DNA from: Myxococcales bacterium
GTDB taxonomy: Bacteria; Myxococcota_A; Polyangia; Haliangiales; Haliangiaceae
Direction of reading: 5' to 3'
Assembly (NCBI GenBank): GCA_016707895.1
Contig: JADJGV010000006.1
Location: 186,001 to 250,000, forward strand
DNA: 64,000 nucleotides
The first letter of the stretch is position 1; each line of letters begins with the position of its first letter. This document shows, piece after piece, positions 28,807-38,404 of the stretch. The notes below the pieces were generated by a model. It worked only from the letters and a program-made list of their open reading frames with translations. It had not been told where the DNA came from and did not search any database. A program made the translations under genes and the position numbers.

Positions 28807-30261
28807 ATGAGCCTCCCTGCCCCCTCCGATCGCGTCCTGTCGACGCTCAACCCCGACGGGTCGCGGTTCTGGATCCGTCCCAGGCTGTCGCCGGGACGCT
28901 TCCTGACGCGGCGGCGGGTGGTCGCGTGGGGCCTGATCGCGCTGTTCGTGTTGTTGCCGCGGCTCCGCATCGGCGGCCGGCCGGCGTTCCTGATCGACCT
29001 GGTCACCCGGGAGATCTCGATCGCCGGCGCGGTGTTCCGCCCCTCCGACGGCTTCCTGCTGATGCTGCTCGGCCTGACGGTGGTGCTGACGGTGTTCTTC
29101 GTGACCGCGCTGTGGGGCCGGGTGTGGTGCGGCTGGGCCTGCCCGCAGACGGTCTACCTCGAGCACGTGTTCCGGCCGATCGAGCGGCTGTGGGAGGGCA
29201 ACCCCAGCGCGCAGCGCAAGCTCGACGCCGCGAAGCTGCCGTCGTGGCGGCGGGTCGGCAAGTGGGTGAGCTACGCGGCGCTCGCGTTCGCGGTGGCCAA
29301 CGTGTTCCTGGCGTACTTCGTCGGCACCGACCGGCTCGAGCGGTGGGTGACCAGCTCGCCGGCCGAGCACCCGGTCGGCTTCGGCGTCGTCGTGTTCGTC
29401 AGCGCGGCGATGTTCTTCGACTTCACCTACTTCCGCGAGCAGACCTGCATCGTGGCCTGCCCCTACGGCCGCCTGCAGTCGGTGATGGTCGACAAGCAGT
29501 CGCTGATCATCGGCTACGACACCACCCGCGGCGAGCCGCGCGGCAAGCCGGCCAAGAAGAGCCTGCCGGTGGTCGGCGAGCCCGCCGACGCCGCCCGGCG
29601 CGGCGACTGCGTCGACTGCCGCGCCTGCGTCACCACCTGCCCGACCGGCATCGACATCCGCGGCGGCCTGCAGATGGAGTGCATCGGTTGCGCGCAGTGC
29701 ATCGACGCGTGCGATCACGTGATGGACAAGCTCGAGCGGCCCCGCGGCCTGATCCGCTACACCTCCGAGGACGAGCTCGCCGGCCGGCCGCGCCACCTGT
29801 GGCGGGTGCGCACGCTGGTGTACCCGGTGCTGCTGGCGGTGGTCGGCGCGCTGTTCGTGTGGAACCTCGGCAACCGCACCGCGACCGAGGTGTGGGTGCT
29901 GCGCCCGGCCGGCCCGACGTTCTTCCCGCTCGAGGGCGGCAAGGTCGCGGCCCAGGTCCGCATCAAGCTCGAGAACAAGACCGACATCAGCCGCACCTAC
30001 CGGGTCGAGCTGGTCGAGGGCGACGTCGGGACGCTGCGCACGCCGATGCCGAGCTGGACGCTCGCGCCCGGCAAGTCGGCCGAGTTGCCGCTGTTCGTCG
30101 ACGCCGCGACCACGGTCTTCCACCACGGCCAGCGGGTCGTGCACCTGCGGCTCAGCGACGATCACGGCTGGCAGAAGACCATCAGCGTCGACCTGATCGG
30201 GCCCGATCACAGCGGCGATGCCCCATCCGGCGCCGCACCCACGCAGGAGCACAAGCCATGA
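28807..30261 (+). CDS. ccoG: cbb3 oxidase accessory iron-sulfur protein CcoG
   Basis: 484 residues, family-typical length. Multiple membrane helices, CGWACPQT in a loop, then two 4Fe-4S ferredoxin-type clusters (CVDCRACVTTCPTG and CIGCAQCIDACDHV), and a C-terminal Ig-like periplasmic domain (FixG/CcoG C-terminal, about 400-470). CcoG is involved in copper reduction during cbb3 copper-centre assembly. ATG 28807 is supported by homologous start MSLPAPSDR, although the frame is open further upstream. The stop overlaps the start of the FixH-like gene (ATGA). Confidence 0.92.
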   Translation: MSLPAPSDRVLSTLNPDGSRFWIRPRLSPGRFLTRRRVVAWGLIALFVLLPRLRIGGRPAFLIDLVTREISIAGAVFRPSDGFLLMLLGLTVVLTVFFVTALWGRVWCGWACPQTVYLEHVFRPIERLWEGNPSAQRKLDAAKLPSWRRVGKWVSYAALAFAVANVFLAYFVGTDRLERWVTSSPAEHPVGFGVVVFVSAAMFFDFTYFREQTCIVACPYGRLQSVMVDKQSLIIGYDTTRGEPRGKPAKKSLPVVGEPADAARRGDCVDCRACVTTCPTGIDIRGGLQMECIGCAQCIDACDHVMDKLERPRGLIRYTSEDELAGRPRHLWRVRTLVYPVLLAVVGALFVWNLGNRTATEVWVLRPAGPTFFPLEGGKVAAQVRIKLENKTDISRTYRVELVEGDVGTLRTPMPSWTLAPGKSAELPLFVDAATTVFHHGQRVVHLRLSDDHGWQKTISVDLIGPDHSGDAPSGAAPTQEHKP

Positions 30262-30707
30262 GCCCCGGAGCCCGCTGGATCGCAGGCGTCGTCGCCACCC
30301 TCACCGGCGGCGTGCTGGCGATGGTCGTGTTGATCGTGTTCGCGCAGCGCGCGACCGCCGGCCGGATCGTCAACGACTACTACAACCGCGCGTCGCGCTT
30401 CGACGCCGAGATCGCCACCGCCAACGCCAGCCGCGCGCTGGGGTGGACCGCGACCCTGACCCTGTCCGTCGACAACGCCCGGGTGTGCCTGCTCGACCGC
30501 GGCGGCCAGCCGCTGACGGCGCACGTCGAGCTCGACGCCGCCCACCGGACCCACCCGTCGCTGCACGTGCTCGCGGGCGGCGCCACCGGCGCCGACGGCT
30601 GCGCGGTGGTGCCGATGACGCTGACCGCCGGCGTCCACGACGTGATCATCATCGCCGACGCGGGCGACCAGCACTACGTCGCCACCGCGGCCCGCGAGGC
30701 CCGGTGA
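30258..30707 (+). CDS. ccoH: FixH/CcoH-like cbb3 assembly protein
   Basis: 149 residues. One N-terminal transmembrane helix (WIAGVVATLTGGVLAMVVLI) then the motif RIVNDYYNRASRFDAEIA, like the FixH VxNPYYxxGxxYN region, and a periplasmic beta-sandwich. FixH helps mature or stabilise the cbb3 complex in the cytoplasmic membrane. It overlaps ccoG and the next gene by four bases each (ATGA, GTGA), so translation is coupled within the ccoGHIS part of the operon. Confidence 0.8.
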   Translation: MSPGARWIAGVVATLTGGVLAMVVLIVFAQRATAGRIVNDYYNRASRFDAEIATANASRALGWTATLTLSVDNARVCLLDRGGQPLTAHVELDAAHRTHPSLHVLAGGATGADGCAVVPMTLTAGVHDVIIIADAGDQHYVATAAREAR

Positions 30708-31411
30708 GCGCCGTCGTCGCCGCCGCGCTGACCGCCGGGATCACCGGCAGCCTGCACTGCGTGGCGATGTGCGGGCCGCTGGTCGGCGTGGCCGCCACCG
30801 GCCGGCTGGGCCCGTCGGCGCGCCTCGCGCTGACCCACGGCCTGGGCCGGCTGGCCACCTACGTCGCGATCGGCGCCGCCGCCGGCGCGCTGGGCGGCGC
30901 GGTCGACCTGGCGGGGCGGCTAGCGTCGGTGCAGCGGATCGCCGCGCTGGTCGCGGGCGGCGCGATCGTGCTGTGGGGGCTGTGGCTGATGCGCACCCCG
31001 CGGGCGCGCGCCACCGCCGCCGCGCCGGCCTTCGACCGCGCGCTGATGCAGATCGGCCGCCGGCGCCCGACCGCGCGCGCGTTCGCGATGGGCACGCTGA
31101 CCGGCCTCATCCCGTGCGGCTGGCTGTGGGCGATGGTGGTGGTCGCGGCCGGCACCGGCTCGCTGGCGCTGGGCGCCGCGACGATGGCCGCGTTCTGGGT
31201 CGGCACCGCCCCGGCGATGCTCGGCCTGATCACCGTGCTCGGCCCGACGATGGCGCGGCTGCGCGCGCGCCTGCCGATCATCACCGGCCTCACCGTCATG
31301 GCGCTCGGGCTGGTGACGCTGTACGGCCGCTGGCACGACGCCGGCGCCCGCGGCGTGACCCAGCCCTCCTGCCACAGCCAGGGAGCCAGCGATGGCCACG
31401 CTGGCCGCTAG
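30704..31411 (+). CDS. TauE/SafE-like permease of the cbb3 cluster
   Basis: 235 residues with about six hydrophobic segments. It begins VSAVVAAALTAGITGSLHCVAMCGPLVGVA; the GxxGSLHCxxMCGP motif marks the sulfite exporter TauE/SafE-like family found in many cbb3 clusters between ccoH and ccoI. It contains two Cys in that motif and a second half GTLTGLIPCGWLWA with one more. These Cys suggest a role in copper or thiol handling for oxidase assembly (inference). It starts with GTG overlapping ccoH and overlaps ccoI by 20 bases. Confidence 0.8.
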   Translation: MSAVVAAALTAGITGSLHCVAMCGPLVGVAATGRLGPSARLALTHGLGRLATYVAIGAAAGALGGAVDLAGRLASVQRIAALVAGGAIVLWGLWLMRTPRARATAAAPAFDRALMQIGRRRPTARAFAMGTLTGLIPCGWLWAMVVVAAGTGSLALGAATMAAFWVGTAPAMLGLITVLGPTMARLRARLPIITGLTVMALGLVTLYGRWHDAGARGVTQPSCHSQGASDGHAGR

Positions 31412-33824
31412 CCCCCCGGCGCCCGCCGCGCCCCCCGCGGCGACGGCGGCCCCGGCCACCGGCGGCTGCGCCCACTGCGGCGCGCCGGCCACGTCGTCGG
31501 TCGACGGCCTGGCGTTCTGCTGCACCGGCTGCGCCGTGGTCTACCGCGCGATCCGCACCGCCGGCCTCGACGCGTACTACCAGGTGCGCGACCAGGCCCT
31601 GCCGGCCCGGGTCACCGATCGCGCCTACGACGAGCTCGACGACGACGCGTTCCGCCGGCTGCACGTCCGCGACCGCGCCGACGGCGCCCGCGCGGTGACG
31701 CTGTACCTCGAGGACCTGCGCTGCGCGGGCTGCGTGTGGCTGGTCGAGTCGACGCCGAGCATCGTGCCCGGCGTGGTCGACGTCCGGGTCGACGTCGGCC
31801 GCGGCCGCTGCGATCTGGTGTTCCGCCCCGACGCGGTGCCGCTGTCGACGATCGCCCGCCACCTCGACTCGCTCGGCCACCCGGTGCACCCGTACCGCGG
31901 CGCCGATCGCGACGGCGCGCGGCGCAAAGACGACCGCGCGATGCTGCTGCGCATGGGCGTCGCCGGGGCCGGCTTCGGCAACCTGATGCTCCTGGCGATC
32001 GGCCTGTACGGCGGCTGGTTCACCGGCATGGCCGCCGACGAGCGGGCGCTGTTCCGCTGGGCGTCGATGCTGATCGCCGTCCCGACGATCGGCTTCGGCG
32101 CGGTGCCGCTGTTCCGGACCGCGATCGCCGCGCTGCGGGCGCGGCGCGCCCACGTCGACGTGCCGCTGGCGCTCGGCATCGCGGTCGGGCTGGTGTGGGG
32201 CAGCGTCAACGTCGTGCTCGACGCCGGCGAGATCTACTTCGACAGCCTGGCGATGCTGACGTTCCTGCTGCTGGTGTCGCGGTGGATCGTCAGCCGCTCG
32301 CACCGCAAGGCGGCGGCGGCGGCCGAGCTGTTGTGGGCGCTGACCCCGCGCCGGGCGCGGCGGGTGGGCGCCGACGGCGCGGTCACCGAGGTGCCGATCG
32401 AGGCGGTCGCGGTCGGCGATCGCCTGCGGGTGCGCGCCGGCGAGGCGATGCCGGTCGACGGCGTCGTCGTCGACGGCCGCTCGAGCGTCGACGCGGCGAT
32501 CCTCACCGGCGAGTCGCGGCCCCTGGCCATCGGCGTCGGCGACGCGGTCTGCGCGGGCACCACCAACCTGGGCGCGCCGATCGATCTCACCGCGACCGCG
32601 GTGGGCGAGGCCACGCGGGTCGGCGCGCTGGTGCGCCACGTCGAGGAGCTGTCCACCCGCAAGGCCGCGATCGAGCGCCTGGTCGACAAGGTCGCCGGCC
32701 GCTTCGTGTTCGTCGTGCTGACGCTGGCGGTGATCACCACGCTGGCCTGGGGCGGCACCACCGGCGTCGAGCACGCGATGTCGCTGCTGGTCGTGACCTG
32801 CCCGTGCGCGCTGGCGCTGGCCACGCCGCTGGCGGTGACGGTGGCGCTGGGCCGGGCCGCCACCAGCGGCGTGCTGATCAAGGGCGCCGACGCGCTCGAG
32901 CGGCTGGCCACCCCCGGCCGGGTCGTGCTCGACAAGACCGGCACGCTGACCAAGGGCGAGCCGAGCGTGGTCACCTGGCACGGCCCCGCCGACGTGCGCG
33001 GCTGGGTCGCCGTGGCCGAGCGCGGCAGCGCCCACCCGCTGGCCCGCGCGCTGGCGGCGATGGCGCCCGAGGTCACCGCGTCGGTGGCCGATCACGTCGA
33101 GCTGCGCGGCGCCGGCCTCACCGCCACCGTCGCCGGCCACGCGCTGGCCATCGGCGCGCCGCGCTGGGTCGGCCACGCCGTCGACCTGGCGCCGATCGCC
33201 GACGCGCTGGCGGCGATCGTCGGCCGCGCCGAGACCCCGATCGCGATCGCGGTCGACGGCGTCGCGGTGGCCGCCGCCGGCATCACCGACCCGCTGCGCC
33301 CCGGCGCGGCCGCGGCGATCGCCCGGCTGCGGGCGCTGGGCTGGACGCCGGAGATCCTGTCGGGCGACGACCCGGCGGTGGTCGCGGCGGTCGCGGCTGA
33401 GCTGGGCGGGCTGCCCCACCGCGGCGGCGTGTCGCCCGAGGCCAAGCTGGCCCACGTCGAGGCCGCCCGCGCCGGCGGCCCGGTGGTGATGATCGGCGAC
33501 GGCGTCAACGACGCCGCCGCGCTGGCCGCCGCCACCGCCGGGATCGCGGTCGCCGGCGCCGCCGAGGTCGCGGTCGAGGCCGCCGACGTCTACGTCCGCA
33601 CCCCGGACCTCGACGCGATCGTCCACACGCTGGCCGGCGCCCAGGCGACGATGGCGACCATCCGCCGCAACCTGCGGGTCTCGCTGTTCTACAACTCGAT
33701 CGGCGGCGCGCTGGCGATCGCCGGCTTGATCCACCCGCTCCTGGCCGCGGTGATGATGCCGCTGTCCTCGCTGTCGGTGCTCGGCAGCTCGCTGCGCTCG
33801 CGCGCGTTCAGGACCACCCCATGA
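31392..33824 (+). CDS. ccoI: Copper-transporting P-type ATPase CcoI/FixI
   Basis: 810 residues. The N-terminal metal-binding region has Cys pairs CAHCG and CCTGC, plus CAGC in the HMA-like domain. Helices carry the CPC motif (TCPCALAL). The cytoplasmic core has TGES, DKTGTLT (phosphorylated Asp), the HP motif (GSAHPLARAL) and GDGVNDAAAL. This is the Cu+ exporter that supplies copper for the cbb3 binuclear centre; its position in the operon identifies it as CcoI. The start has CAGGGAG about six bases upstream and lies inside the end of the TauE/SafE gene. Confidence 0.95.
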   Translation: MATLAASPPAPAAPPAATAAPATGGCAHCGAPATSSVDGLAFCCTGCAVVYRAIRTAGLDAYYQVRDQALPARVTDRAYDELDDDAFRRLHVRDRADGARAVTLYLEDLRCAGCVWLVESTPSIVPGVVDVRVDVGRGRCDLVFRPDAVPLSTIARHLDSLGHPVHPYRGADRDGARRKDDRAMLLRMGVAGAGFGNLMLLAIGLYGGWFTGMAADERALFRWASMLIAVPTIGFGAVPLFRTAIAALRARRAHVDVPLALGIAVGLVWGSVNVVLDAGEIYFDSLAMLTFLLLVSRWIVSRSHRKAAAAAELLWALTPRRARRVGADGAVTEVPIEAVAVGDRLRVRAGEAMPVDGVVVDGRSSVDAAILTGESRPLAIGVGDAVCAGTTNLGAPIDLTATAVGEATRVGALVRHVEELSTRKAAIERLVDKVAGRFVFVVLTLAVITTLAWGGTTGVEHAMSLLVVTCPCALALATPLAVTVALGRAATSGVLIKGADALERLATPGRVVLDKTGTLTKGEPSVVTWHGPADVRGWVAVAERGSAHPLARALAAMAPEVTASVADHVELRGAGLTATVAGHALAIGAPRWVGHAVDLAPIADALAAIVGRAETPIAIAVDGVAVAAAGITDPLRPGAAAAIARLRALGWTPEILSGDDPAVVAAVAAELGGLPHRGGVSPEAKLAHVEAARAGGPVVMIGDGVNDAAALAAATAGIAVAGAAEVAVEAADVYVRTPDLDAIVHTLAGAQATMATIRRNLRVSLFYNSIGGALAIAGLIHPLLAAVMMPLSSLSVLGSSLRSRAFRTTP

Positions 33825-34000
33825 CCACCCTCTACCTGATCCTCATCCTCGCGCTGGGCGGCGCCGCGCTGGCCGTCGCCGCGTTCGCGTGGACCGTGCG
33901 CTCGGGCCAGCTCGACGATCTCGACACCCCGCCGCGCCGCATCCTCAACGACGAGCTGCGGGTCAACCGCCCCGTTGACGACGCGGCAACGCCACCGTGA
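33821..34000 (+). CDS. ccoS: cbb3 oxidase maturation protein CcoS
   Basis: 59 residues. One N-terminal helix (TLYLILILALGGAALAVAAFAW), then the CcoS family pattern WTVRSGQLDDLDTPPRRIL. CcoS is required for cofactor (haem/copper) insertion into the oxidase. The ATG overlaps the ccoI stop (ATGA). Its last 38 bases lie over the 3-prime end of the histidine kinase gene on the opposite strand, an unusual 3-prime overlap of two functional genes. Confidence 0.9.
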   Translation: MTTLYLILILALGGAALAVAAFAWTVRSGQLDDLDTPPRRILNDELRVNRPVDDAATPP

Positions 34001-35134
34001 TCGTGGTCGCGCCGGGGCGCGACGCGATGTCGATGACGCCGCCGTGCTGGGTCGCCAGGCTGTGCACGATGGCCATGCCCATGCCGGTGCCGGACTCCTT
34101 GGTCGAGAAGAACGGCTCGTAGATCCGCGCGACGATCTCGGGCGCGATGCCGGGCCCGTCGTCGGAGGTCGCGATCATCAGGTCGGTCAGCGTGGTCGCC
34201 AGCGCCACCTTGACGTGGCCGCCGGGCGGCGCCGCCTCGATCGCGTTGCGCACCAGGTTCTGGACGATCTGGTGGACCTTGCCGGCGTCGATCTCCGCCG
34301 GCATCGCCCCGCCGTCGCCGTGGAGCGCCAGCTCGACGTCCTTGGCCATCGCCAGCGGCCGCTCGACCTCCATGACCTGGCGCACCACCGCGACCACGTC
34401 GTGCTCGACCATCGTCAAGGACGACGGCCGGGCGAACGACAGCAGCTCGTTGAGCAGCCGGGTCAGGCGCTCGAGCTCGTCGTGGACCAGCCGGGTCGGC
34501 TCGGCCAGCTTGGGATCGTCGCCGCTGCGCTTGATCCGCCGGCTGACCAGCTCGAGCTGCAGCTTGGCGGCGTTGAGCGGGTTGCGCACCTCGTGGGCCA
34601 GCCCGGCGGTCAGCGTGCGCATCGCGCCGAGCTTCTCGTCCTGGATGCGGTGCTCGCGGACCAGCAGCCGCTCCTCGGAGTCGAGCTGGTAGTGGCGCAG
34701 CATGATCGCCAGCTCGAGATCGAGCAGCTTGTCGACCGCCACCACCGCGGTCGCGGCCTCGGCCGCCGGCAGCGCGCGGGCCAGGTGGTCCGCGTAGCCC
34801 TGGCGCACGACGTTCATCGCGGTGAACATGTAGTGCTGCGGCAGGCCGATCGAGACGTGGCGGGCGCCGATGCGCGAGCGCTTCTGGTAGAAGGCCTCGT
34901 CGTGGGGGCCGCGCAGGCCCGAGCCCATCCAGTCCATCAGCGTGACCCGCAGCCGGGCCGCGCGGGCCGGGTCGCCGAGGATCGCCGACGCGGTCGGGTT
35001 GGTCGCGACCGCCGCGTAGAAGCGATCGCAGATCGCCGCGAAGTGCGGCGCCAGCACCGGCTCGAGGGCCGCCAGGGTCGCCGCGTCACGCGGGCCGAAG
35101 CCGACGTACGCCTTGCACTCGTCGAAGAAGTCGC

Positions 35135-35138
<4 letters not shown>
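33963..35138 (-). CDS. Globin-sensor histidine kinase
   Basis: 391 residues, soluble (no transmembrane segment). Residues 1-155 form a globin-coupled-sensor-type domain: FY at 40-41 (B10 Tyr position) and the proximal-His signature RSRIGARHVSIGLPQ, with haem ligand His94. After a coiled linker, the HisKA domain has AGLAHEVRNPLNA (His182), and HATPase has NLVRNAIEA, DDGPGIAP and TGMGMAIV boxes. It should bind haem and respond to O2, controlling autophosphorylation. GTG overlaps the stop of the response regulator gene by four bases, so the pair is cotranscribed. It is encoded opposite to, and overlapping, the cbb3 operon, whose oxygen-regulated expression is the natural target. Confidence 0.88.
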
Positions 35139-36586
<1,448 letters not shown>

Positions 36587-36588
36587 GA

Positions 36589-36603
36589 GCGAGAATCATG
36601 CCA
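36589..36603 (-). promoter_or_regulatory. Candidate sigma54 promoter TGGCAT-N5-TCGC for the activator gene
   Basis: On the minus strand TGGCAT-N5-TCGC matches the -24/-12 consensus at 8 of 10 positions with the GG and GC pairs in register. The predicted start is about 36577, three bases before an in-frame GTG at 36574. If real, the regulator activates itself. Confidence 0.35.
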
Positions 36604-36737
36604 GGAACGGGGGGGGATGTCCCCGCAATCCTTGCGTCATTCTTCTACGGTGCCTGGAAGGCGGCGCAGGCGTTGCGCAGGGCCGGCCGCAGAGTGCGCC
36701 CATCTGGGCGGCACGACTCGTGAAAGAGACCTTCCGC

Positions 36738-38117
36738 ATGATCGCTGGCGCCACCGCGTTGCCGTGCGTCGAGGCCATCGCTGACCGAGCGATGGTGGCG
36801 CCACGTTATACCAGTTACCCGCCGGCGACCGCGTTCGGCCCGCAGACCGACCGGCTCGCCAAGAGCGAGCTCGGCCGGCTGGGGAAGGACCGCGCCCCGC
36901 TGTCCTTGTACGTCCACGTGCCGTTCTGCCGGTCGCTGTGCTGGTACTGCGGCTGCAACGTCACCATCAGCCGCAACGCCGACCGCGGCGACGCCTACGT
37001 CGACACGATCGCCACCGAGATGGTGCGGGTGGCCGAGGCGCTGGGCACCGCGGCGCCGGTGACCGAGGTCTCACTCGGCGGCGGCTCGCCCAACTTCTTG
37101 CGGCCGGCCGCGCTCACCCAGCTGGCCACGGCGATCGGCCGCTACTTCGCGATCACGCCCGACGCGCGCCGGTCGATCGAGCTCGACCCGCGCGCCACCA
37201 CGCCCGAGCAGATCGACGCGCTGGCCGCCGCCGGCTGGAACACCGTGTCGATCGGCGTCCAGGACTTCGACCTCGGGGTCCAGGAGATCATCGGGCGCCA
37301 CCAGAGCGTGGCCGAGACCACCGCGCTGGTGAAGGCGGTGCGCGCCGCCGGCGTCGACGACCTCAACATGGACCTGATCTACGGCCTGCCGCGGCAGACC
37401 GAGGAGTCGATGGCGGTCACGCTCGACGAGGTGATCGCGCTGGCGCCCGATCGCATCGCGCTGTTCGGCTACGCCCACGTCCCCGACATGCGGCCGCAGC
37501 AGCGGATGCTCGAGAAGAAGGGCCGGCTGCCCGATCGCTACGAGCGCGCGGCGCTGGTGGTGGCGGCGTCCGAGCGGCTGCGCGCGGCCGGCTACGTCGC
37601 GCTGGGCCTCGACCACTTCGCCAAGCCGACGTCGCGGCTGGCCCGGGCCGCCGCCGAGGGCCGCATGACCCGCAACTTCCAGGGCTACGCCGAGCGGCTG
37701 GCCGACGCGGTGATCGGCGTCGGGGCCTCGGCGATCTCGTCGACGCCGCGGGCCCACTGGCAGAACCACAGCGAGGTGGCGGCGTGGACCGAGGCGCTGG
37801 CCGCCGGCGGCCTGCCGGTGCACCGCGGCCTGGCGCTGTCGCACGACGACCGCATCCGCGGCGACGCCATCACGACGCTGATGTGCACCGGCGAGCTCGA
37901 CCTCGGCGCGCTCGACCGCCGCTGGGAGATCGACAGCCAGGCGTACTTCGCGGACGCGCTGACCGCGCTGCGCGAGGACGCCGACCTCGCCGCGCTCGAC
38001 CCCGCCACCCGCACCGTGCGCGCCACCGCGCTGGGCCGCGTGCTCATCCGCAACGTGTGCGCCCGCTTCGATCGCTACCACACGCCCGGCACCCGCCGCG
38101 GCTCGGCCACCGTCTGA
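36738..38117 (+). CDS. hemN: Oxygen-independent coproporphyrinogen III dehydrogenase
   Basis: 459 residues; the radical-SAM enzyme converts coproporphyrinogen III to protoporphyrinogen IX without oxygen, supplying haem for the low-oxygen oxidase. The N-terminal family motif is APRYTSYPPA and the radical SAM cluster is CRSLCWYCGC (CxxxCxxC plus the extra Cys). SLGGGSPNFL and later IYGLPRQTEES match the enzyme's SAM and substrate regions. Family length is right. A weak -24/-12-like element, CGGCAC-N5-GTGA (36709-36723), precedes the ATG at the same offset as the ccoNO element, but its -12 half is poor. It is divergent from the sensor-regulator operon. Confidence 0.93.
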   Translation: MIAGATALPCVEAIADRAMVAPRYTSYPPATAFGPQTDRLAKSELGRLGKDRAPLSLYVHVPFCRSLCWYCGCNVTISRNADRGDAYVDTIATEMVRVAEALGTAAPVTEVSLGGGSPNFLRPAALTQLATAIGRYFAITPDARRSIELDPRATTPEQIDALAAAGWNTVSIGVQDFDLGVQEIIGRHQSVAETTALVKAVRAAGVDDLNMDLIYGLPRQTEESMAVTLDEVIALAPDRIALFGYAHVPDMRPQQRMLEKKGRLPDRYERAALVVAASERLRAAGYVALGLDHFAKPTSRLARAAAEGRMTRNFQGYAERLADAVIGVGASAISSTPRAHWQNHSEVAAWTEALAAGGLPVHRGLALSHDDRIRGDAITTLMCTGELDLGALDRRWEIDSQAYFADALTALREDADLAALDPATRTVRATALGRVLIRNVCARFDRYHTPGTRRGSATV

Positions 38118-38166
38118 GGGCCTGCCGCCAGGCCACCACCCTGATCACCTGCCACGCGAGATCGCC

Positions 38167-38307
38167 ATGACCACCGAAGCCTCGCCCTCCCAGTTGGTGC
38201 CTTCCTATCCGACCGGCTCGACCTTCTTGGTCGGCGTCGAGGTCCTGCTGTGGACCCTCTACATGGTGGCGTTCATCATGGTGATGGTCGTCGTCATGAT
38301 GACCTGA
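38167..38307 (+). CDS. 46-residue single-helix membrane protein next to hemN
   Basis: 46 residues: a polar N-terminus (MTTEASPSQLVPSYPTGS), then one hydrophobic helix, residues about 19-45, rich in Val and Met (LWTLYMVAFIMVMVVVMM), with no charged tail. ATG 38167 lies about 50 bases after hemN, same strand. No family is recognised. Size and location in the cbb3/haem cluster suggest an extra small oxidase subunit or assembly factor, such as the single-helix subunits of cbb3 complexes (inference). It is easily missed by gene finders. Confidence 0.55.
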   Translation: MTTEASPSQLVPSYPTGSTFLVGVEVLLWTLYMVAFIMVMVVVMMT

Positions 38308-38321
38308 TCGCCGCCGCGATC

Positions 38322-38355
38322 GCGCGCCGCGGTGCACGATCGCTGCACGGCGCGC
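38322..38355. terminator. GC-rich hairpin between convergent genes
   Basis: GCGCGCCG (38322-38329) pairs with CGGCGCGC (38348-38355), and TGCA with TGCA inside, leaving a three-base CGG bulge and a seven-base loop. It lies between two convergent genes. There is no U-tract, so it is at most a bidirectional terminator candidate. The same bases contain TGCACG at 38333, 38344 and 38356, roughly one helical turn apart. Confidence 0.4.
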
Positions 38356-38404
38356 TGCACGAACGCTGCGCGGTCACGGCGCCTGGGGCGCGCGGGCCGC
38401 GCGC

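Noticed and set aside
38333..38372. TGCACG repeats as a CRISPR-like or iteron array
   Set aside because: Units are only six bases, imperfect in the fourth copy, and there are no repeat-spacer units or replication genes; they also form the stem of the hairpin.
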